Shown: piece after piece, positions 16,091 through 24,127 of the stretch | Position numbering within the stretch: the first letter of the stretch is position 1 | Layout: each line of letters opens with the position of its first letter | From: Pseudomonadota bacterium | Lineage (GTDB): Bacteria; Chloroflexota; UBA5177 | DNA: 32,649 nt | NCBI GenBank assembly: GCA_021324655.1 | Contig: JAJPIP010000030.1 | Coordinates: 1 to 32,649 of the forward strand | Direction of reading: 5' to 3' | The notes under the pieces: generated by a model | What the model saw: the letters and a program-made list of their open reading frames with translations, nothing else | Databases searched by the model: none | Told to the model about the DNA's origin: nothing | Position numbers and translations under genes: made by a program

Positions 16091-16794
16091 TGGCCACGGG
16101 ACGAGTGCTCACCATCGGCGCTCACGCCGCCGACCAGGAGCTGGCGGCGGGCATGCAGATCGCGAAGTACGCGCGCGCCGGCTACGACGTGACCGTTCTC
16201 AGTCTGACACCGGGCGAGAAGGGGCACCCGACGCTGAGCGCCGAGGACTACGCCAGGCAGAAGATCGAGGAGGCGCGGGGCTGCACCCGGATCCTGGGTG
16301 CCGAGACGATCATCTTGGGGTACGGCGACGCCCTGCTGGCGGCCACGCAGGCCATCGCGCTCGAGGTGGCGGATATCATCCGCGAGCTGCGGCCCGATGT
16401 CGTCATCACGCACTGGAAGAACTCGATCCACACCGATCACCGCAACGCGCACATCATCGCGCAGGACGCACTGTTCTACGCCGCGCTCCCCCGCATCGAG
16501 CGGTCGCGGCCGGCCCACTGGGTACCGAAGGTCTTCTACTCCGAGAACTGGGAGGACATGGAAGGATTCGAGCCGGACGTCTACGTTGAGACCACCGAGG
16601 TGTTCGACCAGTACTGCGAGGCGCTCTCCTCCTTCGCCCTCTGGGAGGGCGGCACGGGCTGGCCCTACAGCCGCTACTACCAGGCGCTGGCGACTACCCG
16701 GGCCTGCCTCGGTGGCGGTCTCAGGTGGGAAAAGGCGGCGGCGATGATGCGCCCCCGCGAGGAGTTGGTGGAGCGCACGCGGGAACTGCCCTAA
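16090..16794 (+). CDS. LmbE/PIG-L-fold protein with altered active-site motif
   Basis: A 234-residue LmbE-like protein: GAHAADQELAAGMQIAKYA at the N-terminus and HWKNSIHTDHRNAH at about 108-121. The family's zinc motif HPDD reads HAAD here: H12 and D15 (zinc ligands) and the C-terminal HxDH (H114, H117) are kept, but the aspartate that acts as base in deacetylases is replaced by Ala14. Either the protein is not a classical deacetylase or it belongs to a subfamily with other chemistry; hydratases such as GalB share this fold and, as I recall, a HxAD variant. It is coupled to the tandem-GNAT gene. Confidence 0.8.
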   Translation: MATGRVLTIGAHAADQELAAGMQIAKYARAGYDVTVLSLTPGEKGHPTLSAEDYARQKIEEARGCTRILGAETIILGYGDALLAATQAIALEVADIIRELRPDVVITHWKNSIHTDHRNAHIIAQDALFYAALPRIERSRPAHWVPKVFYSENWEDMEGFEPDVYVETTEVFDQYCEALSSFALWEGGTGWPYSRYYQALATTRACLGGGLRWEKAAAMMRPREELVERTRELP

Positions 16795-16834
16795 TGCGGA
16801 GGGGTGATTTCTCGATGATGCGGCTCGGGGCTCC

Positions 16835-17168
16835 TCAAAGAAACTCCACGTGATCGATCATCTCTTCGCGCGACAGGACATCACAGACCAGCATCAATCC
16901 TCGGATAGTCGCGCCCGGCGGCGTCTGTTGCGGCGCGTACACGACGCCGCGGTGTGGAAGTCCGCGAGCGTGGAGACGTAAGAAGTCGGCCCTGGGTCAC
17001 GATGGTTCGTTCTTCGCGCGCGGCGAGTGCCAGATGGTCTTCATCCTGGGCCCCGCGCAGTCCGGCCTCCTGAGCCGTCAGGACGTCGATCCCACGGCGG
17101 CGCAACCCCTCTGACACCGTCGATGGCACATGCTCGTCCATGTAGAACGCGATGCGATCGTCAGCCAC
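16835..17168 (-). pseudogene. DUF5615 PIN-like toxin with a 2-nt deletion
   Basis: Reading from ATG 17168, the first 60 residues (MADDRIAFYMDEHVPSTVSE, GIDVLTAQEAGLRGAQDEDH, TIVTQ) match DUF5615 PIN-like proteins. The homology then moves to another frame at about 16987-16994 and continues DFLRLHARGLPHRGVVYAPQ and on to DHVEFL with TGA at 16835-16837. Restoring two bases (CAGG.GCCGAC to CAG GAC GCC GAC) rebuilds the family motif TQDADF and a 111-residue protein. The unrepaired frame stops at 16881. The gene overlaps its antitoxin by 8 bases. Confidence 0.8.
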
Positions 17169-17457
17169 CGAGCTTGGTGCGCAGCTTTGACGGTGTGGTG
17201 CGTCTCAACTCCTCGATAAGTGACTCGTCGGATCGAATCGTCTGGTCGATCTCTACACGATGGTCGTAGTAGAACGCTAAAGCGGCGTACACGTCAGCGA
17301 GAGATAAGCCGTGCTCATTCGCAATTTCGTCGGCGGTCATGCCGATTCGCTCATGCCAAAAAACAACATTCTGCACCGTGATTCGGTGCCCGGCGATCCG
17401 TGGTTTCCCTCCGGCGACGCCCCGCGTGATTTCGATATGAGATGAAACGGTATCCAT
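17161..17457 (-). CDS. DUF433 antitoxin
   Basis: A 98-residue protein with ITRGVAGGKPRIAGHRITVQ, the hallmark of DUF433 proteins, and HGLSLADVYAALAFYYDHR, a helix-turn-helix-like segment. DUF433 genes usually stand directly before DUF5615 toxins, as here, and serve as their antitoxins. ATG 17457 is chosen because the conserved region starts just after it; a longer frame upstream to 17550 has no family similarity and overlaps a DUF3224 remnant. The gene is intact while its toxin is frameshifted. Confidence 0.8.
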   Translation of the reverse strand: MDTVSSHIEITRGVAGGKPRIAGHRITVQNVVFWHERIGMTADEIANEHGLSLADVYAALAFYYDHRVEIDQTIRSDESLIEELRRTTPSKLRTKLGG

Positions 17458-17479
17458 ACTGACCTCGATGCCACGGTCA

Positions 17480-17653
17480 TCAGGTTGTAACACGTTCCCG
17501 ATCAGGATTCCAGCGCCTGGAAAGCGTCCAGCTCGTCGCGTCCACCTCACCGTGGAACTGCTTGTCCAGCGTCACCCGTCCCACAATCTGTCCCTCGTCT
17601 GTCGCCGGTGTCATCGTTACTTCAAAGGGTCCGCGTGCGCGTCTCGCCATCAT
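17480..17653 (-). pseudogene. N-terminal fragment of a DUF3224 protein
   Basis: A 57-codon frame whose first 41 residues (RARGPFEVTMTPATDEGQIV, GRVTLDKQFHGEVDATS) match the start of DUF3224 proteins, which are normally about 130-150 residues. After DATS the frame turns into unrelated sequence and stops, so about two thirds of the protein is missing. The frame starts in a 4-base overlap (ATGA) with the end of the CoA-transferase gene, so the fragment is still in a translationally coupled position. Confidence 0.6.
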
Positions 17654-18939
17654 CCCTCCGATCGTGCGTGCCGGTCGGCCTCTCCCGCTCGGTTTCCCAC
17701 AGCCCCACTATCGCGTAGGGTCCCGATCCGCTCGTCGCTGTAGCCCAGCACCTCCCGCACGATGTGCTCCGTGTCCTGACCAATATCCGGCGGCGGTATC
17801 CGGACCGAGGGCGGCGTCTCGCTCATCTTGGCGGCTGGGCCAACCAGAGGGATCTCCTCGCCGCCGACCCCGGGGACCCTTCGCACCATATGTCTCGCCC
17901 GTGCTTGAGGATCGTTCAGCGCCTCCGGGATGCTGCTAACCGGACCGGCCGGGACGCCTACTGCCAGCAGGTCGGCGATCCATTCCGCTGTCGTCCGGGT
18001 GCGAAAGATTGCCTCCAGTTCCGGGATGAGCGTGGTGCGGTACATGACACGGGCCGGATTGGTGGCGTAGCGCTCATCCTCCGCGAGATCGGGACGGCCC
18101 ACCACCCGTGCCATCGCCGCGAACTGCCCATCATTCCCCACCGCGAGCATCAACCAGCCGTCTGCGGTGGGAACCGTGCCATAGGGCACGATCGTCGGGT
18201 GGGCGTTGCCGTAGCGGCGCGGGGGCTGCCCGGACACCAGATAGGCACTGGCGACGTTGACGAGCCAGCTCAACTGCACGTCGAAGAGCGCAATGTCAAT
18301 GGACTGTCCATGGCCGGTCCGGTCACGGTGATGGAGCGCGGCCAGGATCGAGGTCGCCGCGTAGAGCCCGGCGGTGACGTCGGCCACGGCGACGCCGACT
18401 TTGGACGGCTCACCCTCCACCGGTCCCGTGATACTCATGAGACCGCCCTGCGCCTGAATGACGGTGTCGTAGCCGGGCCGTTCCCGATACGGGCCGGTCT
18501 GTCCATAGCCGGTGATCGCGCAGTAGATCAACCGGGGATTCACGGAACGAAGCGTCTCATACCCGAGTCCCAGCGCGTCCATCGTGCCGACCTTGAAGTT
18601 TTCGATCAAGATATCGGCCCGCTGGGCGAGGTCACGGACCACCTCGCGTCCCGCGTCGGTCTTCAGATCGATCGCGACGCTCTCCTTGTTGCGATTCACG
18701 CTCAGGTAGTAGGCGCTCTGCCCGGCCGGCGTGAAGGGAGGTCCCCACTCACGTGTCTCGTCTCCCCGGTCCGGGCGCTCGATCTTGATAATGCGTGCCC
18801 CCATATCGCCCAGCAGCATCGTCGCATAGGGACCGGCCAGAACCCGCGATAGATCCAGCACCAGGAGGTCAGAGAGCGCGCCGTCACGCTCCTCGCTCCT
18901 CACGCCGGCCGCAATGTCAACGTCACCCCGTTCCGTCAT
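17650..18939 (-). CDS. CaiB/BaiF-family (type III) CoA-transferase
   Basis: A 429-residue protein. It has N-terminal LDLSRVLAGPYATMLLGDMG and IKIERPDRGDETR (CoA-binding), catalytic D158 in RPGYDTVIQAQGG, and the usual C-terminal domain. Family III transferases move CoA between carboxylic acids, for example succinyl- or formyl-CoA to an acceptor; the substrate is not evident. ATG 18939 is preferred over 18969 because a purine-rich GGGAG precedes it; the extra N-terminal residues are not conserved. A DUF3224 fragment is coupled to its 3' end. Confidence 0.88.
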   Translation of the reverse strand: MTERGDVDIAAGVRSEERDGALSDLLVLDLSRVLAGPYATMLLGDMGARIIKIERPDRGDETREWGPPFTPAGQSAYYLSVNRNKESVAIDLKTDAGREVVRDLAQRADILIENFKVGTMDALGLGYETLRSVNPRLIYCAITGYGQTGPYRERPGYDTVIQAQGGLMSITGPVEGEPSKVGVAVADVTAGLYAATSILAALHHRDRTGHGQSIDIALFDVQLSWLVNVASAYLVSGQPPRRYGNAHPTIVPYGTVPTADGWLMLAVGNDGQFAAMARVVGRPDLAEDERYATNPARVMYRTTLIPELEAIFRTRTTAEWIADLLAVGVPAGPVSSIPEALNDPQARARHMVRRVPGVGGEEIPLVGPAAKMSETPPSVRIPPPDIGQDTEHIVREVLGYSDERIGTLRDSGAVGNRAGEADRHARSEG

Positions 18940-19028
18940 GACTCCCTTTCCCCACGATCCACCCGACACGCACCGGTCGAGACACCGTACACTGTCGGGA
19001 AGTCCGCCACAGCACGACCCCCCTATTC

Positions 19029-19889
19029 ATGATTCCGCCAGCACTCTCGATCGGCTACCAGGGCGTCCCCGGCGCGTACAGCGAAGAGGCGTTGCAGGCC
19101 TTTGCGCCGCACGCGCGGCGGCTCCCGCACCGCACCTTACCCGACCTGTTCGCCGCTCTCCAGGATAGAGCGATCGATCGCGCCTTTGTGCCCATCGAGA
19201 ACTCGCACGCCGGCAGCGTCGTCGACGCCTACGATCTCCTGCTGGATCATGCGGTCACCATCGAGGCTGAGTGGATTCATCCCGTTCACCATTGTCTGCT
19301 GGGACTACCCGGCGCCGCGCTGGATGACGTCGAGCGCGTCTTCTCTCACCCTCAAGCCCTGGCCCAGACACAGACCTATGTCCGCAGCGCCGGGTTCCGG
19401 TCGGAAGCGTACTACGACACGGCGGGCGCCGCGCAGATGGTCGCCGAGGAGCAGGATCGGCGATACGCGGCGGTGGCGGGCCGGCTGGCGGCGGAGAAGT
19501 ACGGACTTGCCGTCCTCGCCGACGGTATCCAGACTTCGGCCGACAACGCGACGCGCTTCTTTCTGCTCGCCCCAGAAGATGGGCAGCCGGCTGAGATGCC
19601 GGGCGAGGGAGAGGGACGCACCACACTCGTCTTCAGCGTGGCGCACCGGCCGGGGGCACTGGTTCGCGCCCTCACCTGTTTCGCCCGGCGCGGCGTTAAT
19701 CTCAACCGCCTGGAGTCGCGCCCCTCGCGCCGCTCCCCCTGGGAATACATGTTCTTTACCGACATCGAAGGGTATGCGTCTCAGCCGCAGGTGGCCGCCG
19801 CGCTGCGCGAACTGGATCGTCTCTACCCTCCGGTGCGCATTCTGGGCAGTTATCCCGCCGCCCATCTACCGGAAGGAGTGACCACTTGA
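19029..19889 (+). CDS. pheA: Prephenate dehydratase
   Basis: A 286-residue monofunctional enzyme converting prephenate to phenylpyruvate (or arogenate to phenylalanine). The catalytic domain is about 5-183: YQGVPGAYSEEA, FVPIENSHAGSV and the TRF motif at 175-177 (NATRFFLL). The ACT domain is about 198-280 with RPGALVRAL and ESRP (229-232), which binds phenylalanine for feedback inhibition. Length and order are normal. The aminotransferase gene overlaps its end (TTGA). A possible -10 (TACACT, 18988-18993) lies upstream but is weak. Confidence 0.93.
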   Translation: MIPPALSIGYQGVPGAYSEEALQAFAPHARRLPHRTLPDLFAALQDRAIDRAFVPIENSHAGSVVDAYDLLLDHAVTIEAEWIHPVHHCLLGLPGAALDDVERVFSHPQALAQTQTYVRSAGFRSEAYYDTAGAAQMVAEEQDRRYAAVAGRLAAEKYGLAVLADGIQTSADNATRFFLLAPEDGQPAEMPGEGEGRTTLVFSVAHRPGALVRALTCFARRGVNLNRLESRPSRRSPWEYMFFTDIEGYASQPQVAAALRELDRLYPPVRILGSYPAAHLPEGVTT

Positions 19890-21091
19890 CCGTACCCCGT
19901 ATCTCGGACCGGGCGCGCCGGGTTCCCGCCTCACCCATCCGCGCGCTCACTCCCCTGGCCGCCGCCACAGCCGCCCGCGGTGTGCGCGTCCTGCACGTCA
20001 ACATCGGCCAGCCGGATCTGCCGGCGCCTCCCGAGATTCTGGCTGAGATCCGTCCTCCGGAGGACGGCATCATTCCCTACGCCCCCTCTCCCGGCCTGCC
20101 CGCCACAATCGCCGCCTGGTGTCGGTACTATGCCGAGGTCGGTATCTCTTTCCGGCCGCAAGACATCGTCATCACGACGGGCGGTGGTGAGGCGATCGGC
20201 TTTGCCATGACGGTGGTCGCCGATCCGGGCGACGAGATACTCCTTTTCGACCCCACCTACGCCAGCTATCTGGGCTTCGCCGCCGCCGGCTCGATTACCC
20301 TCGTGCCCATCCCACTGGCGCCTCCCACGTATCACCTCCCGCCCGCGGCGATCATCGCCTCTCACATCACGGCGCGTACCCGCGCCATCGTGCTCATCAA
20401 TCCGGGCAATCCGACCGGAGCCGTCTGCACACGCGCCGAAGTGCAGACCGTGGTGGAACTGGCGCGCGAGCATGGCCTCTTCGTCATCGCCGATGAGACG
20501 TACCGTGAGTTGGTTTTCGACGGACGCGAGCATGTCAGCGCTATGGACATTCCGGGGGCGGACGATGTCGTGATCCTGGTGGATAGCGTCTCCAAGCGCT
20601 ACTCGGCGACCGGACTGCGGGTCGGGTGCGTCGCCAGCAAGAATCCCGATGTCATGGCGGCCGTGACGCGGTTGGCCATGGCGCGTCTCTCCAGCCCGAC
20701 TATCGCCCAGCAGGCGGTCATCCCGCTGCTCGATGCCGGCACCACCTATACGGCGGAGATCCGCGCCGTCTACGAGTCGCGTCGCGATGCGACCTACGAG
20801 GCGCTCCGCCGGTTGCCCGGCGTGACCGTGGCGCGGCCGGAGGGCGCCTTCTATGTCATGGTTGGCCTGCCGATCGACGACGCCAACCACTTCGCTCGGT
20901 GGCTCCTGACCGACTTTGAGAGCGGCGGAGAGACGGTGATGGTGGCTCCCGGCCCCGGCTTTTACGTCACCCCGGGATTCGGGGCCCGGGAAGTGCGGCT
21001 GGCGTACGTGCTGGCGGAGGACGATCTGCGGCGGGCTGTCTCCCTCCTCGAGGAAGCCCTCGCCGCGTACCCGCAGCGTGACGTGGCCTGA
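19886..21091 (+). CDS. Class I aminotransferase (aspartate/prephenate type)
   Basis: A 401-residue fold-type I PLP enzyme. Substrate loop VNIGQPDLPAP, N175 in NPGNPTG, D203 in IADETY, PLP-binding K237 in SVSKRYSATGLRVG. The start is TTG 19886, supported by GGAAGGAG 7 bases upstream; no in-frame ATG fits. Overlap with pheA suggests it supplies the transamination step of phenylalanine synthesis, either on phenylpyruvate or on prephenate (giving arogenate). Which of the two cannot be decided here. Confidence 0.9.
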   Translation: MTVPRISDRARRVPASPIRALTPLAAATAARGVRVLHVNIGQPDLPAPPEILAEIRPPEDGIIPYAPSPGLPATIAAWCRYYAEVGISFRPQDIVITTGGGEAIGFAMTVVADPGDEILLFDPTYASYLGFAAAGSITLVPIPLAPPTYHLPPAAIIASHITARTRAIVLINPGNPTGAVCTRAEVQTVVELAREHGLFVIADETYRELVFDGREHVSAMDIPGADDVVILVDSVSKRYSATGLRVGCVASKNPDVMAAVTRLAMARLSSPTIAQQAVIPLLDAGTTYTAEIRAVYESRRDATYEALRRLPGVTVARPEGAFYVMVGLPIDDANHFARWLLTDFESGGETVMVAPGPGFYVTPGFGAREVRLAYVLAEDDLRRAVSLLEEALAAYPQRDVA

Positions 21092-21182
21092 TCGCTCTGC
21101 CGGCTCATCATCCTCCAATCTGGGCATGAGATAGTACAGAGCGGGGTAGAGCCCCACTCCAATTTCTCGCCCAGGATGGTTA

Positions 21183-22289
21183 ATGAAGTTTCTGTTTGGT
21201 CTTCTTGTCGTTCTTCTCTCGGCCGCGGCCGGCGGTGTCGCCGGCTACGAGGCTGCGACCCACTCGCGAACGGCCGCTCCGGCTACCTCCTCGAGCGGCA
21301 CATCCGCCACCACAGTGAGCGTGAGCCAGGGACAACCCATGTCCTGGGCCGAAGTGGCGCGCGTGGACGGTCCCGCTGTCGTGACGATCATCAATCAGCA
21401 GGCGCCCCAGGCCGGCGTCTTTGGCACGGTCCCGGGCGCGACGGAAGAGGGTAGCGGTTTCGTCATCGACCAGCGTGGCGACATTCTGACCAACGATCAC
21501 GTCGTGGACGGCGCGCAGACTCTCACCGTCGTCTTCTCTAACGGCCATCAGACGCCCGCCACCCTGGTGCGGGCCGACAAGTTCAACGATCTCGCCGTGA
21601 TCCGCGTTCATGCCGCCGTGCCGGCGGTCTTGCATTTCGCCGACAGCGCGGCCGTGCAGCCGGGTGACCCGGTCCTCGCCATCGGCAGCGCGCTCGGCCA
21701 ATTCCGCAACACCGTCACCAGCGGCGTCATCAGCGCGTTGGGCCGCTCCATCACCGAGTCGGACGGCGTGACGATTCACGACATGGTGCAGACCGATGCT
21801 GCCATCAATCAGGGCAATAGCGGCGGTCCGCTCCTGAATGACCGCGGCCAGGTGATCGGCGTCAATACCGCCGTGAATCGCGGCTCCTCGCAGACCTCCA
21901 TCTTCGGCACCAGCGATTCCGTGGTGGCGGAAGGCCTGGGCTTCGCCATCGCCGGCAACACCGCCCGCAACATTGCCGCCCGCCTCATCCAGAACAAGCC
22001 CACCGCATCCCTTGGGGTCGTGTACGCGCCGGTCACGTCGTCCGTCGCCGAGTTTTACCATCTGCCGGTCGGCGCCTACCTGGAGCAGATTCAAGCCGGG
22101 TCGGCGGCAGCATCGGCCGGCTTGCGGCCGCATGACATCATTACCAAGATCGACGGTCAGCCGCTCAACGACACGTACAGCCTCGACGAGATCATCACCG
22201 CCGACACCCCCGGCCAGATCGTCACTCTCACCGTGTGGCGTGCCGGGCACACCTTCACGACGCACGTCAAGCTGTCAGCGAAATCCTGA
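21183..22289 (+). CDS. HtrA/DegP-like membrane-anchored serine protease
   Basis: A 368-residue protein. An N-terminal hydrophobic segment (about 2-22) and a Ser/Thr/Ala-rich linker put the protease outside the membrane. The trypsin-fold domain has the triad H106 (TNDHVV), D136 (FNDLAVI) and S213 (GNSGGPL). One C-terminal PDZ domain covers about 275-365 (GAYLEQIQAGSAAASAGLRP). Role: removal of misfolded extracytoplasmic proteins. AGGA lies 6 bases before ATG 21183. Confidence 0.92.
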   Translation: MKFLFGLLVVLLSAAAGGVAGYEAATHSRTAAPATSSSGTSATTVSVSQGQPMSWAEVARVDGPAVVTIINQQAPQAGVFGTVPGATEEGSGFVIDQRGDILTNDHVVDGAQTLTVVFSNGHQTPATLVRADKFNDLAVIRVHAAVPAVLHFADSAAVQPGDPVLAIGSALGQFRNTVTSGVISALGRSITESDGVTIHDMVQTDAAINQGNSGGPLLNDRGQVIGVNTAVNRGSSQTSIFGTSDSVVAEGLGFAIAGNTARNIAARLIQNKPTASLGVVYAPVTSSVAEFYHLPVGAYLEQIQAGSAAASAGLRPHDIITKIDGQPLNDTYSLDEIITADTPGQIVTLTVWRAGHTFTTHVKLSAKS

Positions 22290-22324
22290 GCCTCCCTCAG
22301 CGCGGCTCAGAGGGTAAGGAGAGG

Positions 22325-22672
22325 ATGGCAAGCTGTTCAATCGCCACCACTGTCCATCGGGTGATCGAGCTCCTCGTCGCCGGTGACTACCTGAGCCTCG
22401 AGCGGATCAGCACCGGCCAGAGCCTCACCCCGGGGCAGCTGGCAGAGGCCGTGCGGGAGTACGGCCGGACGCTCCGCATGCCTCCGGGGGAGGTTCTCCC
22501 GTCCCTTATCGCCATCTTTCCCATCCAGGACGCGGATCCCGCCGCGTGGAGCATCGACGTCGACCTGTGGACCGAGGAGGAAGGGCACTCCGACCTCACC
22601 TTGCAGCTTGAACTGACCGAGTCCGGACGAGAGTTGTGTGAGGTGCAGATCGTCGACCTCCACGTGCTGTAG
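22325..22672 (+). CDS. Conserved-looking protein of unknown function
   Basis: A 115-residue soluble protein. ATG 22325 directly follows AAGGAGAGG. A helical N-terminus (TTVHRVIELLVAGDYLSLER) is followed by LTPGQLAEAVREYGRTLRMP and a beta-rich C-terminus (SDLTLQLELTESGRELCEVQ). The pattern of a short helical part plus an immunity-like beta half resembles small DUF7668-like proteins, a weak resemblance from memory. It lies 35 bases after the HtrA gene, possibly in the same transcript. Confidence 0.6.
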   Translation: MASCSIATTVHRVIELLVAGDYLSLERISTGQSLTPGQLAEAVREYGRTLRMPPGEVLPSLIAIFPIQDADPAAWSIDVDLWTEEEGHSDLTLQLELTESGRELCEVQIVDLHVL

Positions 22673-22748
22673 CCATTCCCCAGCGAGATCGAGGGATACA
22701 TGCTCCGGCGACGGCGTGCTATCCCGGCGCATAGTACCGCGCAGTGAC

Positions 22749-23216
22749 TTATTCCGCCGCGTCGGTCAGCTCCGCGCCCGTGAGCGTATGGAGCTGATGG
22801 GGGGTGATGGCGAAGACGGCATGCGGGGAGCCCGCCGCGGCATAGACCACCGGAAAATCGAGAAGCCTCCGGTCCAGCAGGGCCCGTAATACCTCCCGGT
22901 GCCCCACCGGCGGCACCCCGCCCGGCGCGTACCCGGCATGGGCGATACACTCGTCACGGGTCGCCATCCGGACCTTGCGCGCGCCGATCTCTCGCGCCAG
23001 TGCTCGCGTGTTCACCCGCCGGTCACCCGATGCCAGGACGAGAAGGGGGACGCCGTCCGCCATGAAGAGGAGAGACTTGACGATCGTCGGGACACTCGTC
23101 CCGAGGGCTGCCGCCGCCGATATCGCGGTGCTGGTATCCGCCGGGAGCTCCTGGACCGTGATGTCGTGCCCGGCGAGCCAGGCACGGATCGCCTCGACGC
23201 CCAACTCTGTGGTCAC
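22749..23216 (-). CDS. ybaK: YbaK/EbsC-type aminoacyl-tRNA deacylase
   Basis: A 155-residue YbaK-domain protein that would hydrolyse mischarged aminoacyl-tRNA such as Cys-tRNA(Pro). K47 in TIVKSLLF is the conserved lysine of the active site, and GGVPPVGH (99-106) is the substrate loop. The start is GTG 23216, overlapping the end of the CMD gene by 4 bases (GTGA), so it is coupled to that gene. Confidence 0.88.
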   Translation of the reverse strand: MTTELGVEAIRAWLAGHDITVQELPADTSTAISAAAALGTSVPTIVKSLLFMADGVPLLVLASGDRRVNTRALAREIGARKVRMATRDECIAHAGYAPGGVPPVGHREVLRALLDRRLLDFPVVYAAAGSPHAVFAITPHQLHTLTGAELTDAAE

Positions 23217-23728
23217 TGGTGGGGCGCCTCGATGGCAAAGGTGCGGTTGAATCGCGACCGGAAGTTCTCGAAGGCAATTTCCGCCGTCAGCTCGACCAGC
23301 TCCGGCACCGAGAATTGCGCGCTCAGATCCTCAAACAACCGATCCGGGACGTTGGGAGGGGTCGCCGTCATTCCCTCGACGAGCTGCAAAGTCAGCCGCT
23401 CTCTGGCGTCGAACAGGCCACTCTCCCACCAGGTACCGACCGCCTCGATCTTCTGCTCGCTCAGCCCTGCTCGCCTGCCACCGGCAGTGTGCGCCGCCAC
23501 TCAGAAAGGGCAGCCGACGATCTGGGCGGTGTGGAGCAGGGCCACACGAATGAGCGCCTCGGGTAAGAGACGATCGGTCGTCAGCGCCCGCGCCATAGCC
23601 TGCGCCCCCTGCAGTGCCGGAGGCCAGTAGGCCTGAACGCGCGCCGGAAGAGATACGCCGATCCCTTCCAGAGCAGAGCGGGCCGCGGGCGGCGCGGAAT
23701 GCGCATCGAGCGGTGGAACGCGCGGCAT
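23213..23728 (-). CDS. CMD/AhpD-like protein with in-frame TGA: candidate selenoprotein
   Basis: One frame from ATG 23728 to TGA 23213-23215 encodes 171 residues with a single internal TGA at 23501-23503 (codon 76). The reading around it is QIVGCPF-TGA-VAAHTAGGR, followed by GLSEQKIEAVGTW. Carboxymuconolactone-decarboxylase/AhpD-like proteins have the redox motif CxxC followed by a His at this place (C..C...H); here the second Cys (TGC/TGT) is TGA, giving CxxU if read as selenocysteine. Both sides are free of other defects and keep the family pattern through the last residues. A small hairpin with a GGU loop begins 13 bases after the TGA. No selenocysteine machinery is in the window, so a nonsense mutation remains the alternative. 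Confidence 0.7.
23475..23487 (-). promoter_or_regulatory. Possible bacterial SECIS hairpin
   Basis: On the coding (minus) strand CTGCC-GGT-GGCAG forms a perfect 5-bp stem with loop GGU. The stem begins 13 bases and the loop 18 bases after the internal TGA. Bacterial SECIS elements lie within the coding region just after UGA and have a G, often GU, in the apical loop. The stem is short, so this is only suggestive. Confidence 0.4.
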
Positions 23729-23733
23729 GCCGC

Positions 23734-23739
23734 ATTGTA
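23734..23739 (-). promoter_or_regulatory. Candidate -10 box of the CMD-ybaK operon
   Basis: TACAAT on the minus strand ends 5 bases before ATG 23728, with no Shine-Dalgarno in between. It fits the leaderless arrangement seen at other genes here. Confidence 0.4.
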
Positions 23740-23827
23740 CCCGGAACCAAACCCACCTCGTTCACCGGCATGGAACTTGCTCTACTGCGAGAACACGTGA
23801 CGGCAATCGACCGGGTGGGAGAGAACC

Positions 23828-24127
23828 ATGGCCACCGCTCACAAGTCCACAACCACGAAACGTCAGCAGATGCGCCGCGAGCTTCTTCGCCAATATATGC
23901 GCTTGCAGCGCGACCTACTCGAGGCCGATCCGGCCTCTTCGTCCTATCAAGCCCGCATGCACGCTTTCCGCCAGATGGGGTATGTCATGATCACCTCCGG
24001 GTTCGAGGATGATCTCGATCGTCTCTTGCGCATTCGCGTGCTGGACGGCGGCAACGCAACACGGCACCCCAGGGAAGACGGCCCTGTGCCGGAGCTGCAT
24101 GTCATTGAGAGCGTGCCGGCGCGCTGA
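23828..24127 (+). CDS. Small basic-helical protein of unknown function
   Basis: A 99-residue protein. ATG 23828 is preceded by GGGAGAG. The N-terminal 50 residues are lysine/arginine-rich and helical (KRQQMRRELLRQYMRLQRDL). Then comes MGYVMITSGFEDDLDRLLRI and a loose tail. No known domain is recognised. Its stop codon abuts the stop codon of the convergent gene with no gap. Confidence 0.55.
   Translation: MATAHKSTTTKRQQMRRELLRQYMRLQRDLLEADPASSSYQARMHAFRQMGYVMITSGFEDDLDRLLRIRVLDGGNATRHPREDGPVPELHVIESVPAR

Noticed and set aside
17764-18852. 362-residue frame on the plus strand
   Set aside because: Antisense to the CaiB-type gene and without family features.
19931-21157. 408-residue frame on the minus strand
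   Set aside because: Antisense to the aminotransferase gene; codon pattern and composition are typical of shadow frames in GC-rich DNA.
21180-22265. 361-residue frame on the minus strand
   Set aside because: Lies opposite the HtrA gene, which has a full catalytic triad; no recognisable motif in the antisense product.
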